Below are positions 6,601 to 9,571 of a stretch of DNA of 9,571 nucleotides, one piece after another. Origin of the DNA: Deltaproteobacteria bacterium. Its GTDB lineage: Bacteria > Desulfobacterota > Desulfuromonadia > Geobacterales > Pseudopelobacteraceae. The DNA lies in assembly GCA_030654645.1 (NCBI GenBank), contig JAURXC010000359.1, positions 1-9,571 on the forward strand, given 5' to 3'. Numbering within the stretch: the first letter of the stretch is position 1; every line of letters begins with the position of its first letter. The translations under genes and the position numbers were made by a program. Below the pieces are notes generated by a model, which worked only from the letters and a program-made list of their open reading frames with translations, was not told where the DNA came from and did no database searches.

Positions 6601-7217
6601 TGTTTTTCCTTAAGCTTTTTTGATGGCTGGGAGACATCGGCATCCGGAACCGGTTGCTGCGGTAGCTCCAGCGTGTAATCGGGAGAGAGCGGTTCGGACA
6701 GGTCAAGGTGTTTCAATTGGAACGACTGTTCGCCCTCCAGGTTCAGCTTTACCTTGCTTATCTGCGGGAAATTAACCGTAACAGTGTCCACGATCGAGTA
6801 GACGGCCATCATCTCGGCGGAGCTACCGGAAGGCAGGGTATCCGCAAAAGCACGATTCAGATCGATAGAGGCCAAATCTCCATCTATACGTACCGCATTT
6901 ATCACGGTTCCTTCCGGAAGAGGCTCGTCAAATTCACCAACCGGTCCGTTCAGCAACTCTTCGAGAACATCACCAAGACAGGCGACCGCATCTCCGCACG
7001 GGTCAAGTTCACGTGCCTCCCTGACCAGACGGGTGCCATCCGTCACGAAAAACAATACCGCCGTCCTCTTGCCGACCAAGGGCTCTATCTGCGGCGCAAC
7101 AGGCAAATCACGGCTGTTGCGATATTTTTGCCAAAGCATAGTTCCGAAGACCAGGGCAATCACCAGAAAAGGTATCAGCAGATTGATGTTGATTTTTTTT
7201 CTCTGTTGCGGCGACAT
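6597..7217 (-). CDS. GerMN-domain protein with N-terminal membrane anchor
   Basis: This 206-residue protein has a short basic N-terminus, one hydrophobic segment (about 11-29), then a periplasmic part. Residues about 52-165 match the GerMN fold: VLFFVTDGTRLVREAREL, LEELLNGPV, GTVINAVRIDGDLASIDLN and VYSIVDTVTVNFPQISKVKL. GerMN was named from the Bacillus spore protein GerM but is widespread in envelope proteins of non-spore-formers; its role here is unknown, though a peptidoglycan link is plausible next to murI. C74 and C80 could form a disulfide in the periplasm. The tail from about 185 is Pro/Lys-rich and probably unstructured. The start at 7217 lies 3 bases after the murI stop, with AAGGAG about 11 bases upstream inside murI. 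Its stop overlaps the metH start. Confidence 0.85.
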   Translation of the reverse strand: MSPQQRKKININLLIPFLVIALVFGTMLWQKYRNSRDLPVAPQIEPLVGKRTAVLFFVTDGTRLVREARELDPCGDAVACLGDVLEELLNGPVGEFDEPLPEGTVINAVRIDGDLASIDLNRAFADTLPSGSSAEMMAVYSIVDTVTVNFPQISKVKLNLEGEQSFQLKHLDLSEPLSPDYTLELPQQPVPDADVSQPSKKLKEKQ

Positions 7218-7220
7218 CGT

Positions 7221-8039
7221 TCAGCACGCTCCTTCATCGTCATCCAGGCCGACTTGATAGACATCTCCCAGGCGGCCCCCCAGAAATCTATTGCCGACAC
7301 GTATGAAACCGGCCGGTATGTCGCTGACATAATAATGGTGATTTCCTTTTTCGGCCTCCGGGCGGAGCAGTTTCCTGTCCGTCAGAATCGAGGCAACCGT
7401 GCGGGCGGTTTCCTCGGCCGAATCAACCAGCGCCACATCAGATCCCATCACCTCCGCAATCAGCGGTTTGAGCAATGGATAATGAGTACATCCCAAAACC
7501 AGGGTATCCACGGCCGCCTCTTTAAGTTCCTGGAGATAACTCTGTGCGGTAAGACGCGCCACCTGATTATCGGTCCAACCTTCTTCCGCCAATGGGACAA
7601 ACAGCGGACAGGCCCTGGTCAATACTTCGGCTTCCGGTTTGAGTCGTTTTATCGCACGGGTATAGGCGCTGCTGCGGATTGTGCCAGCTGTCCCGATCAC
7701 ACCGATCCTTCCGGAGCGCGTGATTTCCACGGCCCGGCGGGCGCCCGGTTCGATCACACCAACCACCGGAATAGAAAGCAGCCGTTTGAGGCTGGGGAGT
7801 GCCACGGCCGAAGCTGTATTGCAGGCCACCACCAACAGCTTGATATCTCGTTTGAGCAGAAAAGACGCGATCTCACCGGCATATCGCGTCACTGTTTCCG
7901 GGGATTTGGTACCGTAGGGAACCCTGGCGGTATCGCCAAAGTAAATGGTATCCTCCTGTGGAAGCACGCGTATTATTTCACGCAAGACCGTAAGACCACC
8001 TACACCGGAATCAAATATGCCTATCGACCGCCATGACAC
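7221..8039 (-). CDS. murI: Glutamate racemase
   Basis: MurI interconverts L- and D-glutamate without a cofactor and supplies D-Glu for peptidoglycan. The 272-residue length is normal for the family. Visible signatures are IGIFDSGVGGLTVLRE (6-21), YFGDTARVPYGTKS, the first catalytic cysteine C73 in VACNTAS and the second, C184, in LGCTHYPLL with H186. The start is GTG at 8039: a stop codon lies five codons upstream in frame, and the nearby ATG at 8034 is out of frame. A GAGG lies about 10 bases before the GTG. It is the first gene of the murI - GerMN protein - metH operon, and a sigma-70-like promoter is visible at 8081-8110. MurI is cytoplasmic. The Asp/Glu-rich C-terminus (DDDEGAC) is a small local extension. 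Confidence 0.96.
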   Translation of the reverse strand: MSWRSIGIFDSGVGGLTVLREIIRVLPQEDTIYFGDTARVPYGTKSPETVTRYAGEIASFLLKRDIKLLVVACNTASAVALPSLKRLLSIPVVGVIEPGARRAVEITRSGRIGVIGTAGTIRSSAYTRAIKRLKPEAEVLTRACPLFVPLAEEGWTDNQVARLTAQSYLQELKEAAVDTLVLGCTHYPLLKPLIAEVMGSDVALVDSAEETARTVASILTDRKLLRPEAEKGNHHYYVSDIPAGFIRVGNRFLGGRLGDVYQVGLDDDEGAC

Positions 8040-8080
8040 AATCAGACAACCTCAATGGAAATTTGCTTGTTAAATATGTA

Positions 8081-8110
8081 ACTATATACTTTTATCCACC
8101 AATCAGGCAA
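8081..8110 (-). promoter_or_regulatory. Sigma-70-like promoter for the murI operon
   Basis: On the minus strand TTGCCT (8110-8105) and TATAGT (8086-8081) are separated by 18 bases. They match the -35 and -10 consensus at 4 of 6 and 5 of 6 positions. The start would be near 8074, about 35 bases before the GTG of murI. This rests on pattern matching only. Confidence 0.45.
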
Positions 8111-8158
8111 GCCATTTGCTCGATTTTGACAGCTTTAACCAAGGTGGTCTCATACAGC

Positions 8159-8187
8159 TTGACGTAGCCCTCAAAATTGCATATTTT
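8159..8187 (+). promoter_or_regulatory. Possible sigma-70-like promoter for glgC
   Basis: TTGACG (8159-8164) and TATTTT (8182-8187) are separated by 17 bases, matching consensus at 5 of 6 and 4 of 6 positions. It would give a leader of about 130 bases before the glgC ATG. The region is AT-rich, so a chance match is possible. Confidence 0.3.
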
Positions 8188-8324
8188 TCATATCAACAAC
8201 CTGCCATAGCGGCTGATATTACACTGTTGCACCGTTCTCCAGCAGCAAACTACATTTCCTTTAACATTATTTTGCTTGGCATCATCCATATCCGCTTGAA
8301 CATCATTAACAGAGGGAGACTCAC

Positions 8325-9566
8325 ATGTATTCCATGGACAATGTAGGCAGAAACACCATCGCTATGGTGCTGGCGGGCGGAAAAGGCGAACGGCTCAGCC
8401 CGCTCACTTTGCGGCGCGCCAAGCCCAGTGTCGCCTTTGGCGGCAAATACAAAATCATCGATTTTGTATTGAGTAATCTTTTCAACTCAGGCATCAAAAA
8501 GGTCTACATACTAACCCAATACCGCGCCTATTCGCTGAACAAGCATATCCGTGAGTCCTGGGGTAAATGGACCGGACTGGGCGAGTTCTATGTTGCCATC
8601 TCCCCTGAAACCAGCAGCGAAAGCGAAGAGTGGTTCAAGGGTACCGCCGACGCGATTCTCCAGTACCTGCGCTTTGTCGAGTCTTCTGACGCAGACTATG
8701 TGGCCATCTTCGGAGGTGATCACATATACAAGATGGACATTACGCAGATGATTAACTTTCACCGCATGAATCGGGCCGATATTACCATTGCCGCGCTGGA
8801 AGTGCCAGCTGTGGAGGCGGTGCGTTTCGGTGTCTTTTCCGTTGACGACGATGCCAGGGTGACCGCCTTTAACGAAAAACCGGAAGTTCCCGAAACCATA
8901 CCTGGACGCGAAACCTGTTTCGCCTCGATGGGCAATTACATCTTTTCGACAAAAAAGTTGATTGAAGTTCTGTTGGAAGGAAAGAAACAGTACGAGGATC
9001 TTGATTTCGGCAAGCATGTGATCCCGATGATGCTGAAAAACAACGACCGGGTATTTGCCTACAACTTCAACGACAACGTGATTCCGGGCATGAAAGCCGA
9101 AGAACGCGGTTACTGGAAGGATGTGGGTACAATCGAATCATACTACGAGGCCAACATGGACCTGATTCATGTGTCGCCGCAACTGAATCTGTACAATTAC
9201 AAGTGGCCGATCCTCACCAATCAGGGCAATCTGCCGCCGGCCAAGACGGTCTTTGACGATGACGACCGCCGCGGGCAGAATATCGATTCGTACGTCTGCG
9301 CCGGATGCATAACCAGCGGCAGCACGGTCCGGCGTTCGGTCATAGGCCCGCTCTGCAAGATCAACAGCTACAGCCTGGTTGAAGATTCCATCTTCTTTGA
9401 AAATGTCAACGTCGGTCGCTACGCTAAAATCAAACGCGCCATAATCGACAAGGGCGTCGTGATTCCGGATGGTTCAATCATCGGCTACAATCATGACGAC
9501 GACCGTCGCAACGGCTATACCGTGACGGACTCGGGAATTGTGGTGGTGCCTCGCAAGGACAGATAA
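8325..9566 (+). CDS. glgC: Glucose-1-phosphate adenylyltransferase (ADP-glucose pyrophosphorylase)
   Basis: GlgC makes ADP-glucose from ATP and glucose 1-phosphate, the committed and usually allosterically controlled step of bacterial glycogen synthesis. The 413 residues have the usual family length. Seen in order are the nucleotide-binding loop LAGGKGERLSPLT (16-28), KPSVAFGGKYKIIDF with the loop often tied to effector binding, YILTQY, GTADAI (106-111), the metal-binding FGGDHIY with D132, the sugar-phosphate motif FNEKP (182-186), GYWKDVGT (262-269), and a C-terminal left-handed beta-helix from about 315 with hexapeptide-like repeats. The ATG at 8325 has GAGGGAG at 8312-8318; an alternative ATG at 8334 has no better site. 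The gene stands alone on the plus strand, divergent from murI. The complete stop is at 9564-9566, five bases from the window end, so any glycogen synthase gene downstream would be outside. Confidence 0.97.
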   Translation: MYSMDNVGRNTIAMVLAGGKGERLSPLTLRRAKPSVAFGGKYKIIDFVLSNLFNSGIKKVYILTQYRAYSLNKHIRESWGKWTGLGEFYVAISPETSSESEEWFKGTADAILQYLRFVESSDADYVAIFGGDHIYKMDITQMINFHRMNRADITIAALEVPAVEAVRFGVFSVDDDARVTAFNEKPEVPETIPGRETCFASMGNYIFSTKKLIEVLLEGKKQYEDLDFGKHVIPMMLKNNDRVFAYNFNDNVIPGMKAEERGYWKDVGTIESYYEANMDLIHVSPQLNLYNYKWPILTNQGNLPPAKTVFDDDDRRGQNIDSYVCAGCITSGSTVRRSVIGPLCKINSYSLVEDSIFFENVNVGRYAKIKRAIIDKGVVIPDGSIIGYNHDDDRRNGYTVTDSGIVVVPRKDR

Positions 9567-9571
9567 TAGAA

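Larger units (their letters stand above)
8040..8324. other. Divergent promoter region between murI and glgC
   Basis: This is 285 bases of AT-rich DNA with no supported gene. A short plus-strand reading frame at 8116-8346 has no ribosome binding site and no recognisable protein. The region contains a fair sigma-70-like promoter toward murI, a weaker one toward glgC, and a good ribosome binding site for glgC at 8312-8318. No sigma-54 element or riboswitch consensus was seen. Confidence 0.6.

Noticed and set aside
8032..8034. ATG as the murI start
   Set aside because: It is out of frame with the racemase; the in-frame GTG at 8039 is the only reasonable start before an upstream stop.
6708..8036. 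A 442-codon open frame on the plus strand opposite the GerMN gene and murI
   Set aside because: Its translation has no recognisable domain and is rich in Arg/His/Gln as expected for an antisense frame, while the minus strand encodes clear MurI and GerMN motifs.
8116..8346. A 76-codon plus-strand frame upstream of glgC
   Set aside because: It has no ribosome binding site or protein signature, it overlaps the glgC start, and the region is better explained as promoter DNA.

Overview
The window looks like a chromosomal piece from a Geobacter-like bacterium (Desulfuromonadia / 'deltaproteobacterial' type). The reasons are a histidine kinase with a periplasmic c-type heme motif, an NtrC-class sigma-54 activator, a secreted NHL-type beta-propeller protein, a short B12-dependent MetH, and a small uncharacterised protein starting MVLGFNHN, a start I recall from deltaproteobacterial genomes. 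No tRNA, rRNA, CRISPR array, insertion sequence or phage gene was seen. Assignment to a genus is inference from gene content only.

Layout from left to right. (1) 1-281, minus: the 5' end of a gene for an exported NHL-repeat-like protein, cut by the window edge. A near-perfect sigma-54 promoter precedes it (366-381, minus). (2) 412-1785, minus: an NtrC-family response regulator with receiver, AAA+ and Fis domains. Its start overlaps the end of the histidine kinase gene at 1775-3280, minus. The kinase has two membrane segments and a periplasmic sensor loop with a CHACH heme-c motif. (3) 3431-3955, minus: a 174-residue protein of unknown function. (4) 3956-4182: an intergenic stretch with candidate terminators on both strands. 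(5) 4183-8039, minus: a compact operon murI - GerMN-domain protein - metH, with 3-bp and overlapping junctions. (6) 8040-8324: a divergent promoter region. (7) 8325-9566, plus: glgC, glucose-1-phosphate adenylyltransferase, complete.

How the genes may work together. The heme kinase and the sigma-54 regulator are translationally overlapped and surely a pair. The gene directly downstream has its own sigma-54 promoter, so the simplest model is a local circuit: a periplasmic heme senses a redox or ligand signal, the kinase phosphorylates Asp54 of the regulator, and the regulator opens the -24/-12 promoter of the exported NHL protein and whatever follows it outside the window. The regulator carries GAFTDA instead of the usual GAFTGA in its sigma-54 contact loop. 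The murI-GerMN-metH operon combines peptidoglycan D-glutamate supply, an envelope protein of unknown role and methionine synthesis. Its MetH lacks the reactivation domain, so a separate reactivation protein is expected elsewhere. glgC starts glycogen synthesis and is transcribed away from that operon.
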